NCBI GenBank assembly: GCA_029948255.1
Contig: JALIZF010000971.1
Coordinates: 54,540-118,539 of the forward strand
Length of the DNA stretch: 64,000 nt
Reading direction: 5' to 3'
From: Telmatactis stephensoni
Lineage: Eukaryota; Cnidaria; Anthozoa; Actiniaria; Isophelliidae
Below the pieces are notes generated by a model. The model saw nothing but the letters and a program-made list of their open reading frames with translations, searched no databases and was not told the origin of the DNA. Positions 1 through 17,140 of the stretch are shown in pieces. Every line of letters starts with the position of its first letter. Position 1 is the first letter of the stretch. A program made the translations under genes and the position numbers.

Positions 1-307
1 AAAAACACAGGGATCCCGCGCGAACGACACCTTTTAATGACGTTTGATAGCTGCTGAACAAACTATGTGATTTTGATACGATAATTTTATTACTTTGCGT
101 ATCTTTAGTGAGTCTATTGAGATCCGTAGGCAGTCTCCAATCACAGGAGAAGCGATAGGTGCACAAACAAAGCAAGACCAAAATAGAAGCGAAGACAAAA
201 CAAAGAGGAGGGGCTCTCTATGCAAAATTATTTTTGTTAAATACCAACGGCTCCTGGGCCCGGTTGTTCGAAAGTGGTTTACTAACGCTGGCCCAGGGTT
301 GACGCCA

Positions 308-439
308 AGAGGGATTTCATGGCCGCCATGTTTGTTGGCAAGTACAATAGAAAGTTTTTGAATAACAAAAGATTTCATTTCTCATGGGAGAAAAGGTCTA
401 TTATTTCGCCCACAAACATGGCTGCCGTGAAATCCCTCT
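308..439. repeat. Inverted repeat, 31-bp arms (MITE-like)
   Basis: Arms at 308-338 and 409-439 are reverse complements with only a few mismatches, separated by about 70 bases. No coding content is supported. The open frames across it on both strands are explained by the palindrome. Probably the core of a small foldback element. Confidence 0.6.
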
Positions 440-589
440 ATTTCAACCAACTGCACCCTGTATAGCTCTCTCTACTGAAATCACTTTCAACAAAGCATCA
501 TCTGCAAAAAGTACAATGCATGAAACCCGCAAAAAAGGCCTTCATTTCTTTATGTGCGCGGCCTTCAAGAACATAATTCTTTGTTGTAC

Positions 590-1112
590 CTTTTTCTAAA
601 AGTCCCTTTCTCATCGATTGATTCTGAAAGTATTCCTTAAGATGTGGATCATGGAGGCAATTGTAAGAGATGATGTTGTTGTCGCTAAGGTCAAAGTCGC
701 CATCTTCAGGTCGCTGTTGAAGCTAGAAGAAATGAAAAAAGTACAACCAATAAGGAATTATTTCGTACTATACAATTTCGATGATTGATCATGTTTCTTT
801 CTTTCTTTCATTGTTTCATTCTTTCTCATCCACTTCTTCTTCTTTACTCCATAGGTTCCTCTTACTCTCCCTTTAGCTCTTCGCCTACTTTCTCTCTTTC
901 ATCCCTGAATTGATAAAGAATTTGGTTCTGAATTTTTTACCTACCTTGCTTGATAAAGTTGTCGTGCAAAACACGATAGAGTCTTGTGCCCCAGGAATAA
1001 GTGGAAACTTGGAACTTAAACTTGCCAAACTCTCCTCCAAAATCCATGATGGCCTGACCTGAACAATATTTCCTTCTTCTGCCTCCTCGAATATTCGAGC
1101 CGCGGTGTCCAT
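590..1112 (-). CDS. Unrecognised protein, first two exons (partial)
   Basis: Exon 1 (1112 down to 945) begins with the ATG at 1112 and encodes 56 residues starting MDTAARIFEEAEEGN. It ends at a good donor (AAG|GTAGGT). Exon 2 starts at 722 after a CTAG acceptor in matching phase 0. It reads LQQRPEDGDFDLSDNNIISY and then a Leu-His-Asp-Pro-His-Leu-Lys segment, and runs to about 590, where AAAAAG|GTACAA could be a donor. The acidic N-terminus and the 'DPHL' segment vaguely recall small ciliary or sperm-sheath proteins, but I do not recognise the family and assign no function. The rest of the gene would lie to the left, where I see no further exon. The gene is divergent from FAM199X, with about 1.4 kb between their first ATGs, so a shared regulatory region is possible. 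Confidence 0.45.
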
Positions 1113-2496
1113 TTAGAAATTTAACCCATTTTGGTACACTTTTACAATGGCAATTTGTTGACGATAAATACCGGTAAATTTGAAGCGAACTTGCGAGAAA
1201 TCTGCGCGCGCTTCTATGGCAACGATTTCTATGACATCATCGTTCGGTTAAAAATTCGTTTCTGCTGTAACAACCGAAAAACTTCAAACATTAAACTTTG
1301 AAAATAGATTCTTATAATTCTGCACCATTCCCGCGAAATTTAAAATCTGTAGAATTTTACCTTTCCCAGGTATGGCCGGGGCTATTGTCTTTGAAGCAGT
1401 ATCATCCCACCTCTCCCCTGTGAGTATTCCATATAAGGTTAAAGGAATTGCGCCATGTGCTTTCTAAGGCGAACGCTGATTGGTTTTCGCCACGTGTGTA
1501 GTCAGCACTAGGAAATTTTCGTCGTTTGAGAAGCAATTCTTATCGCTACACCAGCATTTTACTACCATTTTTTTCCTTTTTTCCCTAACTCAGGGACAGA
1601 TTCTGAAAGAAAATACCCTTATCAGTTATTGAACTTACTAGAGAAGGGGTTAGAAATGTGAGAAAGATGCTAGCGATACAAGACGAAGCGTGTGAATTGA
1701 GGTGAGTTCACGGAATCTAGGGACAACTAATCGAGGAAGTTTTCTTTTAAAATACTAATATTTAACACTGTTTGCTCACCATTTTTGAATTGTATTTCTT
1801 CCTTCACCCAAAGACTATCTTCTCTTGATTTAAACATTTTGTGTTTGGTTAAAATAAGCGAGTAAACGATGAAAGCCGCTCCTTCAGTGGTTCATGCCAT
1901 GAATGAATTCGTTTCGAGTTCACGTGAATAGTAGCTTCTAGTTCACGTGAACGGTTTTGTTTTTTTAATTCTTTGACTAATCGCCAGAACAACCGATTAT
2001 ACAGAAATATATTCTGTTGGATTTTAGAATTATAAAGAATTGTAGTTAAAAAGGAAACTTTATGTTTGAAAAGATCATCTCTTGAGTGTGACTATTTAGG
2101 AATCTGGTCACGCTGTATCGATGAATAATTAACTTTTTTTCTTTTCTTCAATAACGAATGCTCTCGAAACAAGCCTAAAACCCTTAATGCTCTCCTGTTT
2201 CTTTTTGGAATTTCTTTTGAAAATCGAAATGAAATTTAATAACTTTCGTCAATTCAAGAACTTTGACTGTGTTGATTTTGTTTGAATGTTCTACATGTAA
2301 GCTTCCATAATCTCAATAATGGAATTTGCTTGTTCGCGGCAATCAAACATTGCTTTGGCCTGTTTGCTCTTAATGTTTGAGTTACCAACTGCTGCTTAAA
2401 TGCTATTTTTTCTTTCGAAGCCGATTTCTCTCATACATAACATTTATAATCTACAGGTTGCTAGGGTCGTCACCAAAGGACTACTTTCACAACTCA
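1113..2496. other. Divergent intergenic region / possible bidirectional promoter
   Basis: No gene is visible. The region separates the minus-strand gene starting at 1112 from FAM199X at 2497. Two copies of the E-box-like string GTTCACGTGAA lie near 1918-1955. A CTACAG acceptor at 2451-2456 just before the FAM199X start implies a non-coding first exon somewhere in this stretch. Confidence 0.3.
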
Positions 2497-7830
<5,334 letters not shown>

Positions 7831-7851
7831 CTACTTACAATAATAATTGAT

Positions 7852-7857
7852 ATTAAA
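7852..7857 (+). promoter_or_regulatory. Possible poly(A) signal of FAM199X
   Basis: ATTAAA, the commonest variant hexamer, lies 22 bases after the FAM199X stop codon. No other strong hexamer is closer. Cleavage evidence is absent. Confidence 0.3.
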
Positions 7858-7947
7858 TAAGAACATTTGATACCAGGTTGTCGTTGGCTATTTCTGGTTT
7901 TTAATTTTGCAGTTACTTGTTACAGCGAGACTGTCACATCTAACTAG

Positions 7948-7995
7948 CGTCACATCCGAGCAAATACTCACGAAAGTATTTGTCCGGATGTGACG
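7948..7995. repeat. Hairpin with CGTCACATCCG arms
   Basis: Arms 7948-7968 and 7975-7995 are near-perfect reverse complements around a 6-base loop. The core CATCCGGA/TCCGGATG followed by TGACG recurs inside the foldback element at 16783-17044, so the two loci carry related repeat DNA. Confidence 0.55.
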
Positions 7996-8712
7996 TAGAC
8001 TATGTCACATTTGGACAGAACTTTCGTTTGGTCCGCCTTTGTAACAGCTACACAAGTAGTGTTCTGGAGCCCCAACGGTCTTTCTGATTTTAAAAAGACA
8101 CTTGTTATTGGCTAAATCGTGAAGATCATTCTAACGCCTATTCTTATTGGATGTTCGTTCGCGCCAATACAAGGTGAGCGACTGGTTCCAAGTAGATATC
8201 CAATGGTGAGCAGCGTTATATTAGCCAATCACAAGCTTCTTTTCGAAATCGGAAAGATGTGACGCAGTTTAGTAACGCCCAGTATAAAGATTTTCAAGGT
8301 GTCCATTTCAAGCAACTATAACTAATCGTTAACGAAAACCACAACATGGCTTTTACCATCGAATATATTAAATAATCTTCGAGCCGGGCGCCATCGTGGC
8401 GGAGGAACTAGCACCTATTGTTTTCTATTTCTAAACCTACGGTTTCCTACTTCATTCGGAACGGCTTCGTCAACACCATGTTTATCGAAAATTGGTCAAA
8501 CGTTTTCCTTACAGATATTTTTATCAACTAAAGTGAACAATTTGGTATGGAGAGAGAGATTTTATAACCCCAGAGCCTATATCTGATTATTAATAATCGA
8601 CTTAAACACCCTCGGAGCGCACGAGGTTCGCATATCTTTCGACTTGATACTTCGTGTCTACTTCGGGGATTTCCGAATTACGCACGCACGCATGCAGCCC
8701 ATGACATAGTGT

Positions 8713-8735
8713 GTTACTGGCTTTAAGCCAGTAAC
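8713..8735. repeat. Perfect short palindrome within a repeat shared with 56.4 kb
   Basis: GTTACTGGCTT is followed directly by its complement, then CCACAAAAAT. A near copy, with arms 56422-56433 and 56437-56448 and the same CCACAAAAAT tail, sits near the right side of the window. The shared tail and hairpin suggest ends of one mobile family. The surrounding 8.1-8.9 kb has no gene that I can support. Confidence 0.4.
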
Positions 8736-8938
8736 CACAAAAATCAATTGTGGCCTATACTACATGACCTACATGTTAACCGTTGGTCGGACTTATTTTT
8801 TCCGCCGAACCTTGTACACTCGGGTGATCCGGGTCCCAAAGATTTTTTATGATTATTATGTGCGGCCTGTCGGGAATGGGTCAGTGTTCCTGCCCAAGTT
8901 GTAGCATGTGTAAATCTGTCATTTAACACAGCTGATCC

Positions 8939-9044
8939 TAGTCTCCCTCGCAGCCGCTACCAGTTTCGTCACGCAACCGCTTGCTTCTCAGGGGAGAAAG
9001 CATTGTGTGACGACACATACTGGTCGCGGTAGCGAGGGAGACTA
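8939..9044. mobile_element. 106-bp MITE with 9-bp target duplication
   Basis: Terminal inverted repeats begin TAGTCTCCCTCG and continue imperfectly through the CGGTAGCGAGG region at the right end. The flanks are AGCTGATCC (8930-8938) and AGCTGACCC (9045-9053), a 9-bp duplication with one change. The native sequence, from the paralogous copies, contains this string once. The duplication length suggests a hAT- or Mutator-type non-autonomous element. Its right end supplies the stop codon of copy A. Confidence 0.8.
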
Positions 9045-10285
9045 AGCTGACCCAAGCCAAAACTGTGTAGTGGAGGAAGAAGAAGAAGAACACCGATGAG
9101 CAGGGTTGACTACATTGTATAAGCCGAAGTTATCACAATTTAGGTGATTGAGTTGAATGCTACCAGTTTTAAAATTTATATCGCAAGAAATGCTTTCTGC
9201 CTTTACGCTGTCAATGAAGAAATGTTTGCTATCCTGCCTAACGTGGGTTGTGCAGTTCTCACAATAAATTCCTCGCACGTTGACATACTCAACACGAGCA
9301 CACGTGTGGCCTTTATTATAAGTCAGAATATCCAAATCACTCAGAACACCTCTTATGTAGTCAGTCTTATTCAGCCCGTCCTTTTCATAGTTACAAGTAG
9401 CTCTCCAGTGAGTGGCGTGACTCTTAATGTGTTGCATGACGGCGAGTGACAGACGGTAGTCGGCCCAGTTCAGATTCTGTTCGTTGACAGGAAAATCCCG
9501 ATGAAAAGGCTTGTATCTGTATTTATTCTTTTGTGATAACGCAAATGACTCAATGAGAGTCCAAACCATTCCTGGTTCAGAAGTCATGTCACAGTACACA
9601 TTCAACGCAGTGTTTGATGGATAGATGGGATAAAGCTGTGATATTTGAATGGATTTATATGAAAGACAAAATAAAGGATATTCACAAACTCTTCCAGTAA
9701 ATCCAATTGAACTTTGACATTCAAACTTGCGTGTGACGTTATCACACAACTCGATGCAAGTACCTCCATTTTCACACAGTTGTGAGGAACGACAGCATCC
9801 ATTGTTACACTGACTTGAACATCCAACGCCCTGGAATTTTGATTGACAGTTTTACCCTTTTGTACAATGGTACGATATTCGAGGGAAATTATGTACCATC
9901 AATCACTTTGCTAACTTATAATTATGACAATGCATGATAACTGTACCTTATTTTTAAACTCCTGTTTGAGTTCAAAGTATATGTATCCAGACACTGGCTT
10001 AAAGCTGTCAGGAACTGTGTGTCTGTTCTCGTCTACCAACTCACATTGTGTGCCACTCATTTGATAGGACACACATCTACAGTCTTGGACGCACACACTG
10101 AAGCATTGTTGGATGATTTCAGTTGATAAGTTTTTGTAGGAGTGTCCCAGGAGGGCGTGGTTCTTCACTTGGTCTGTAGAGTCAAAGCTGCCAGTATATC
10201 TGACAACTGGACAGGTGTCTTGTGAAAAACTTTTTGGTAACGTCGTCATGCAAATAAACAGGATGGCCGGGATATGGAAATTCAT
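9042..10285 (-). CDS. Copy A: secreted PAN-EGF-fibrinogen-like protein
   Basis: Two exons: 10285-9947 (113 codons) and 9830-9042, with a 116-bp GT-AG intron, giving 375 aa. Residues 1 to about 21 form a signal peptide (MNFHIPAILFICM...). The rest of exon 1 is a PAN/apple-like domain with the CFSVCVQDCRC cysteine cluster. Exon 2 opens with an EGF-like module (GVGCSSQCNNGCC...). It continues with a fibrinogen-like segment marked by YCDMTSEPGMVWTLIESF and DFPVNEQN, ending in a Ser-rich stretch and FWLGSA. It is probably secreted and carbohydrate- or protein-binding; the true ligand is unknown. Oddities: one EGF cysteine present in the other copies (CQCP) is Ser here (CQSS), and the stop codon belongs to the MITE inserted at 8939-9044, replacing the usual final Val-stop. 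The start ATG follows a Lys-Thr-coding stretch, with the frame open upstream without another good start. Confidence 0.85.
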
Positions 10286-11683
10286 CGTCTTAAAAATACG
10301 AATATATAAATAAAAACAAAGACGACCAAAAACAAAACAAACAATTAAAAACAAACAAAACAGAAAAGAACAAAAAACTAAGTGATGAAAAAACGAATTT
10401 CTCACATCCTAATAAACTTTCCATTTCTACAGTACAACGAAACGAGGGTAAAGGATCGATGAAAATTTTCGATATATGGAATTGTGTTTCGTGTTTGTAT
10501 TGCAGATCTGACCAAAAACTTTCGAGTTTAAATTTTTGGAAAGTTTCAAAACAATTTTTTTAGTATATTCAAAAGTTACGCATACTTGATTTATCTTTAT
10601 GGAAACAAAGAATTCAGTGCTAGAACCTTGAAAAAACGAAAACAGCGTATTACCTCGATCGTTCTAGAAGTTTTCTTTCTCGATCTGCAAAAAGTTCCAA
10701 AAGTTCTTTGGAGAAGTTTCAAAACTTTGCCTCTTTAAAGAAATGAATCACAGAGGATCTGTCCACTTGTTCCTTGTTTAAAATACTGTATGGGAGGTTA
10801 TATTCTGGTTGATATTGTTAACCAATCAGTACCCCACCGACTCGTTCATTTAGTTCCAATCTTTATGTTGAAGTATATTGTCTTCAAATGAAAATATTAT
10901 CACTTTGTAAGTTATATGTTATTGATTATAACCAACAACTGAAAACCAACTGAAAACACCACTGTAGTTTGTCTTTCATACTAATAGATATTCATGTATT
11001 GGAAGGAATAGACGTTCTTCAGATCGAAATTATTGCTTCATTCAGTTAATGGTACTCAGTACAGAACGGCTCCAAGTTTAAGTGTAGGAATTTTTCGAAA
11101 TGCCATTTCCAATTTAACTCCATTATTTTGTATCTATGACAACACTTCACTTTAGTCACTTTAGAAGTCATCATTATGTACGTTGATACCATTAATAATT
11201 AATTATCATCTACAAAAACCCACTTTGTTAGCATTCATTTAATGAGATTCATGCTACTGGAAAGTTAATTTAGGATTTCTTCCGACTGACGTCCGTATTC
11301 TACAGGATTCCACAACATCCTAATTCCAAGTCAGGGTTCTTTTTGCATCCAAGTGAAGAGAAATTGATCACAGGTCGAAAAAAAAACCCCGATAAATTTA
11401 CTGCACTTCAAATTCGTCCAAATAGAACATCTGCATTCAGTCTCTTTATATTACAACTACCAGAACTTTGCGCACAATGTTTTGAATGATAAGGGTGCCT
11501 AGTATTGTTCTACTAGGCGTACATCAACTGTATATTTCAAGGTGCACAATAAATAGAAAATAGTTGCCATAAACAGTAAGCATAAAGATTTTCAAGATGA
11601 CTATGTATGAGACCAAAGAGGGTATTTCCGGTCTATCCTCAATCTAAAATATTAGGAATTTTCACAAATTTCTTGATCCAACT
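10286..11683. other. Duplicated upstream flank of copy A / downstream of copy B
   Basis: No gene. A block around 10540-11110 (including an ACCCCACCGACTCGTTCATT motif near 10830) recurs upstream of copies B (about 13.2-13.85 kb) and C (about 20.15-20.7 kb). The duplication unit therefore includes roughly 1 kb of 5' flank. Promoter elements are likely here but none can be named. Confidence 0.5.
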
Positions 11684-12936
11684 TTAGACTACTGATCCAA
11701 GCCACCATTGAGTGGTGGAAGAAGGAGAAGAAGAACATCGATGAGCTGGGTTTATAGTATTGTACACACCAAAATTGTCGCATGGGCTACCCTGGTCCGG
11801 CTTAACACTTCCATTGCTAATTTTCAAATCGCATCCAAGACGGTCTCCCTGGCCACTGTCAATAAATGCATGAAATGTTGAATCCTGTCTTATGTGGATT
11901 GTGCAGTTCTGACAATCGATTCCTCGCACGTTGACGTACTCAACACGAGCGCATGTGTGTCCTTCTTTATACGTCAGAATATCCAAATCACTCAGAACAC
12001 CTCTTACGTAGTCAATCTTTTTCAGTCCGTCATTTTCATAGTTACAAGTAGCTCTCCAGTGAGTGGCGTGACTTTTGATGTATTGCATGACAGAGTGTGA
12101 CAGACGGTAGTCGGCCCAGTTCAGATTCTGTTCGTTGACAGGAAAGTCATGAAGAAAAGGCTGTCTTTTGTATTTATTCTTTTGTGATAACGCAAATGAC
12201 TCAATGAGAGTCCAAACCATTCCTGGTTCGGACGTCATGTCACAGTACACATTCAACGCAGTGTTTGATGGATAGATGGGATAAAGCTGTGATATTTAAA
12301 TGGATTTATATGAAGGACAAAGTACAAGATGTTCACAAACTCTTCCAGTAAATCGAATTGGACATTGACATTCAAACTTGCGTGTGACGTTATCACACAA
12401 CTCGATGCAAGTACCTCCATTTTCACACAGTTGTGAAGAACGACAGCATCCATTGTTACACTGACTTGAACATCCAACGCCCTGGAATTTTGATTGACAG
12501 TTTTACCCTTTTGTACAATGGTACGATGTTCGAGGGAAATTCATGTAGCATCAATCACTTTGCTAACTTATAATTATGACAATGCATGATAACTGTACCT
12601 TATTTTTAGACTTCTGTTTGAGTTCAAAGTATATGTACCAGACACTGTCTTAAAGCTCTCAGGAACTGTGTGTCTGTTCTCATCTACCAACTCACATCGT
12701 GTGCCACTCATTTGATAGGACACACATCTACAGTCTTGGAAGCAGACACTGAAGCACTGTTGGATGATTTCAGTTGATAGGTTCTTGTAGGAGTGTCCTA
12801 GGAGGGCGTGGTCCTTCACGTGGACTTTAGAATCAAAGTTGCCAGTATATCTGACAACTGGACAGGTGTCTTGTGAACAACTGATTGGTGACGTCATCAT
12901 GCAAATAAACAGGATGGCCGGGATATGGAAATTCAT
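11684..12936 (-). pseudogene. Copy B: broken PAN-EGF-fibrinogen-like gene
   Basis: Exon 1 spans 12936-12599 and exon 2 12481-11684, with the same signals as its paralogues. Two lesions are visible against five siblings. A one-base deletion near 12640 (GGTACATA where the others read GGATACATA) shifts the end of the PAN exon. In exon 2 the Gln of SIQIS is a TAA stop, near 12296-12298. Downstream of the stop the frame is open to a C-terminal GSVV ending. The variable loops are the most divergent of the family (FIDSGQGDRLGCD and GSVKPDQGSPCD), consistent with an older copy. It could still act as a donor in gene conversion. Confidence 0.85.
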
Positions 12937-14363
12937 CGTCTTAAAAATACAAATTTAAAAATAAAAACAAGGCGACAAAAAAAAAATAAAGAATAAAAAT
13001 AAATAAATAAAACATAGACTAAGCAAAAAATAAATCGTGTGAAAACGAATTTCTCACATCCTAAAAACCTTTTCATTTCTACAATCCAATCAATCGAGGA
13101 CAAATTAAAGGATCGACGATAATCATCGATATATGAGAATTGTTATTTGTGTTTGTATCGCAGATGACCAACCACTTTATAGTTTCAATTCCTTGAAAGT
13201 TTCAAATCAGTTGTTTGAGTCAAGGACTCACGAATACTTAAAAGTTACGCATACTTGATTAACTTTATGGAAAAAAAAATTACTAGAACTTGAAAAGAAA
13301 ACGAGAACAGCATTACCTCGTTTTAAAAGTTTTCTTTCTCTTTCTGGAAAAGACTCAAAAGGAGAGCCCTCCTACTAGGAGGTATCTTTTTCTCTGCAAA
13401 AAGTGGCTGATTATAAATTCTTCGAAGAAGTTTCAAAACTTTGGTTCATTAAAGAATTGAAATACAGTAGATCACCCTCCGACCACCAGTGCCTTGTTTA
13501 AAATACTGTTTTGAAGGTTGGTTGAAAACCAATTACTACGTATACCCCACGGACTCGTTCATTTAGTTCCAATCTTTGTTTAAGTATACGGTTGTCAAAT
13601 ATAAACATCCCTAGGAAATTTAAAGTTATCAAAAAAAAACCGAACCACTGGAGACCAACTGCAAACACGTACCTGTGGTTTGTCGCTCATGCTAACAAAT
13701 ATTTATGTATTGGAAGGAATATACGTTCTTCAGAAATCATCGCTTCATTTAATGGTACTCAGTACAGAATTCCAAATTTAGGTGTGCGAGTATTTGGACA
13801 AGTCATTTCCAATTTAATCTTTGGTTGGTATCTATGACAACACCTCACTTAGTCACTTAGAATTGAAGTATCAGCGAATTGAAGTCACGAAACCACTTTG
13901 TTAACATTCATTTATAATAATAACACGTGAATAATAACAACTTTATTGGATAAACACAATTACTGGCAACCCAGTAGCTAGTTTAAATTGTGGTCCGGCC
14001 ATATTGAATCACATTTAATGAGATTCATGATATATTCTTCCCAATGACGTCTGTAGCCTACAACATCCTAGTTCCAAGTGCTCTTTCCGCATAGGAGATA
14101 CGAGCCAGCCTTTTCTATAATCATAGACAGATATAGTTTATTTACTCTAATAGATATAGCTTTTTTTCACTTTTTCTTTGATTTGTCTTCCATACATACT
14201 ACATATATAATATTATTTTCATATATCATGCTTAATATTCATATATTTTTAATCTATTGCAAAGGGTGGGTGAGTGTGGGTAGGAGCTTAGTTTTTAGTT
14301 TTTTAATCACAGCTTTCATGTAAATAAGTATTACTTTTGAAATCTGCGGTAAACAAAAAGAGG
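12937..14363. other. Flank of copy B, no gene
   Basis: The first ~900 bases repeat the 5' flank seen upstream of copies A and C. Beyond about 13.9 kb the DNA is AT-rich, with no coding region, RNA gene or clear element that I can support. Confidence 0.4.
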
Positions 14364-14499
14364 TTATTACACGAAAAGTTGTGTAATACGGGTGTGTAGT
14401 TTTACAAGTCATTTCAGTATTTTGACGAGACCGTAGGGGTCAAAATGCAAAATGACGAGTAAAAATGCTCACCCGTATTACACACTTCTCGTGTAATAA
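14364..14499. mobile_element. Foldback MITE, ~136 bp
   Basis: The whole element is a palindrome. The outer arms TTATTACACGA...GTGTAATACGGGTG pair with 14470-14499, and the inner arms AGTCATTTCAGTATTTTGAC pair with GTCAAAATGCAAAATGACG. The loop is about 12 bases (GAGACCGTAGGG). No open frame of note. Confidence 0.7.
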
Positions 14500-14559
14500 A
14501 TTGTTTATTTTACGACCAACTTCAAGGAAAAATAAAACAAACTTTACCTTTGCGCGCTC

Positions 14560-16215
14560 TAAACCGTTTAATACGGCTTTCAAGAGCGGAGAGGAACAGG
14601 AGTCTAAATCTCGCTCCCTCCTCCCTACTTTTTTTTTCGTGTTCCTCCCTCCTCCCTTTTTGTCCTTTCCCTATGAAATCTTCTTTCCATATAGCCCAGA
14701 AATCCGAGAATATATCGAAATGTAGAAGTATGGAAATGGCGGTTTCAGAATCATTAAGGCGTTCACGCACAGGCACCCCATACAAGCTCTGTTTTAGAGA
14801 GGGCGTTTTACGCGCGCGATGATTAGTTTGTTTTTTTGTTTTTGTTTTTACTGATTCCAAGTAAATTGAGCTTCTATTGTTCAAAACCTAAAGAAAGAAA
14901 AAAAAACTTGTCGAATTTGCACAGGCTTTATCAAACTACACGAGTTACAAATCGAAACCGACCATGGTCACAACAATGACGAAAAATTGCACCTGTTGGC
15001 ATCTGTCCAGAACTATTCACATATTAACTTATTTTATGATATATTAGACATCGATTAAAAGAAAATTTTACAAATCTAGTTTTACTTATTTGTTCTTGCG
15101 TTACTTCGTATATTACGCGCAAGTATTTTTTTTACAAGAAAGAGGGTCCACTTTGACGCCATGTGACTCTTAGTGGAAGTCGGTGACCCCCCTATTTGCT
15201 CATTTAACTTCGATGATGTTCTTTCACCATAAAAGAAGTTTGAAGAAAAAACTGTGGTTAGGTCATTTGGCCTTGAGCGTCCTTAATTAAGTCTATCAAC
15301 CCTCTACAGTCGAAAAGGATGGAGTTCAGTTCTACTAACCATGCACTATGATAAAAACTGACCGTAACAGTTGATATCAAATTCCTTTCAATCGAGATTA
15401 TCGTAACTTTTAGGTTTCCAGTCATATTACAGGGCCAACTCTCAATTGTCGCGAAAGCGCTGTTGTGGCAACTATACCAAACTAAAACTGAAAAACTACT
15501 AGAACAGTCAACTGCATCATTGACTCATTAACTCTCCTCGGGTCATTTTAAATCCAAGTTTGCGAGCTTTGGCAAAAAGTGTTTATTGACCTGAATTATC
15601 AGTGTCCTAGTGATAACTCAAAGTGCGATTATCACAATCAGAATACTGCATACCTTGCAATAACCATTAAAAAAAACAGCATAAAGTTCCATAGACAAGA
15701 CAACTAAATTGACCTTTGACTGGACTTCCGGGGGGGAATCCGATCGTAAATGGACGGGGATGCTCGTCGTACCTTTTAGGGGTCAAAATCTGCAATCTGG
15801 TACCTTTTAGGGTGTCTCATACTTAAGTGGACTACCAGAGACATAACTGGTACCTTTTAGGGACTGTTTTGGGCGGGTAAAATAAAGACAAGCAGATAAA
15901 GCTGATGAAAGATCACATGGTGCAGAGATGAAATCTGAAGACCTGACGACGTAGCGATTAATAGTGATTACACATGTTACGTTAACATCTAGTATCAAAT
16001 CCTCCTACCCAGACTACTAATCAGTGGAACAAGGTCAATTTTAGTCTGTAAATCGACCAAATAATACAATTTCAAGTGTTTTTGTAATTCCCTCCCTCCT
16101 CCCTCGCCTTTTCGACATTCTCCCTCCTCCCAACTTTTTTGCCTCTTTTCTCCTCCCTACTTTTTTTTAGCCATTTCTACCTCCTCCCTAAACTGTTCCG
16201 CTCGGCTTTCAAAGC
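14560..16215. repeat. Pyrimidine-rich CTCCCTCC tracts and scattered short repeats
   Basis: CTCCCTCCTCCCTAC-T(n) runs occur at 14610-14670 and again at 16090-16195. Both are close to the string GGCTTTCAA, suggesting two fragments of one repeat family. Between them TACCTTTTAGGG is repeated three times (near 15771, 15801 and 15851). Open frames here are compositional. No gene is supported in this 1.6 kb. Confidence 0.35.
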
Positions 16216-16229
16216 AGAAGGACCGTGAC

Positions 16230-17140
16230 TCAAATTTTTGCATGATTTTGGCAAGAAAATGTCACGCTAAACTTTGTTGTCGCTGCATTAGCCAACTCAA
16301 ATGGTTAATTTAAGAATGTTACATTGACCTAGTGAAAACGATGCTTTGCCATAATGCTTCCTGTGGCTTCACAAACTCATTCTGAGCTTTTTAACAAAAT
16401 CGTTCAAGTAGTTTTCACGAAAACCGGAAGAGCGCTCTAAGGGTACATTTGCGGATAAAGCGACGAACAAAATTCGTTCTCGATTTTGTCAGAGATAGTG
16501 GCAACGTAGCAAAATTTAAGGCCCAATAATAAGATGATTTTCACGAGTTTAGAATATAATTTTATTTAGTCTTTTTAAACAATATTAAGCATCTTGGTTG
16601 GATTCGAGAGTAAAACGATATTTTACAGTTCACTCCGGCTCATCTCAAATGTACGCTGGGGTGTACGCTTAGTGCGCTCTTTCAGTTTTCGTGAAAATTG
16701 CTTGAAAGATCATTTTGTTAAAAATCTCATCAGAATGAAACCACAGAAAGCATTGTGGCGAATCATCGTTTTCATTGGTTTACAGCCAAAATCGTTGCAT
16801 CGCGACTAGCCTGCATTACATCCGGACTTTTCCTTCGTCCGGATGTGACGCAGAACCAGCAAATTGCAAATGTTGTTTTGATTTTGGGTTTTTCTGAGCC
16901 GTCAATCACTTTGGGGACGGGGCTTCTTTCAAATCAACCAATCAAGCTGAACGAGTGAAAGCTCCGCCCCCAAGAATGATGGACGGATCAGAAAAGACCC
17001 AAATCTTACCGAAGTTGGAGGTCGCGATGCAACGATTTTCGCTGTATGTAACATTCTTAAATCAACCATTGAAGCTGGCTAATGAAGTGGTAGCGAAGTT
17101 TAGCGTGACATTTTCATGCCGAAATTATGCAAATGTATTG
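16230..17140. mobile_element. Large foldback element interrupted by a second element
   Basis: The left arm, about 16235-16445, pairs with two separated right segments, about 16660-16780 and 17045-17140. Joining the right segments restores a continuous reverse complement of the left arm. The break between them is exactly the palindromic insert 16783-17044. Adjacent 17.15-18.2 kb shows no gene. Confidence 0.65.
16783..17044. mobile_element. 262-bp palindromic MITE nested in a foldback arm, TA target site
   Basis: The terminal inverted repeats start CAGCCAAAATCGTTGCATCG and end with the complement, CGATTTTCGCTG. TA flanks both sides (16781-16782 and 17045-17046). The interior is also palindromic (TTTGGGTTTTTCTGA pairs with TCAGAAAAGACCCAAA). 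TA duplication and CAG...CTG ends fit a Tc1/mariner-type non-autonomous element. Confidence 0.7.

Noticed and set aside
9602..9826. A 74-codon alternative-frame ORF (MDVQVSVTMDAV...) within exon 2, open in all six copies with an exon 2
   Set aside because: The copies are so similar that a shared shadow frame is expected. It starts at the ATG inside GGATGTTC, has no domain features and also survives in the pseudogene copy B.
14465..14884. Overlapping ORFs on both strands
   Set aside because: They follow a pyrimidine-rich low-complexity tract with no domain or splice context.
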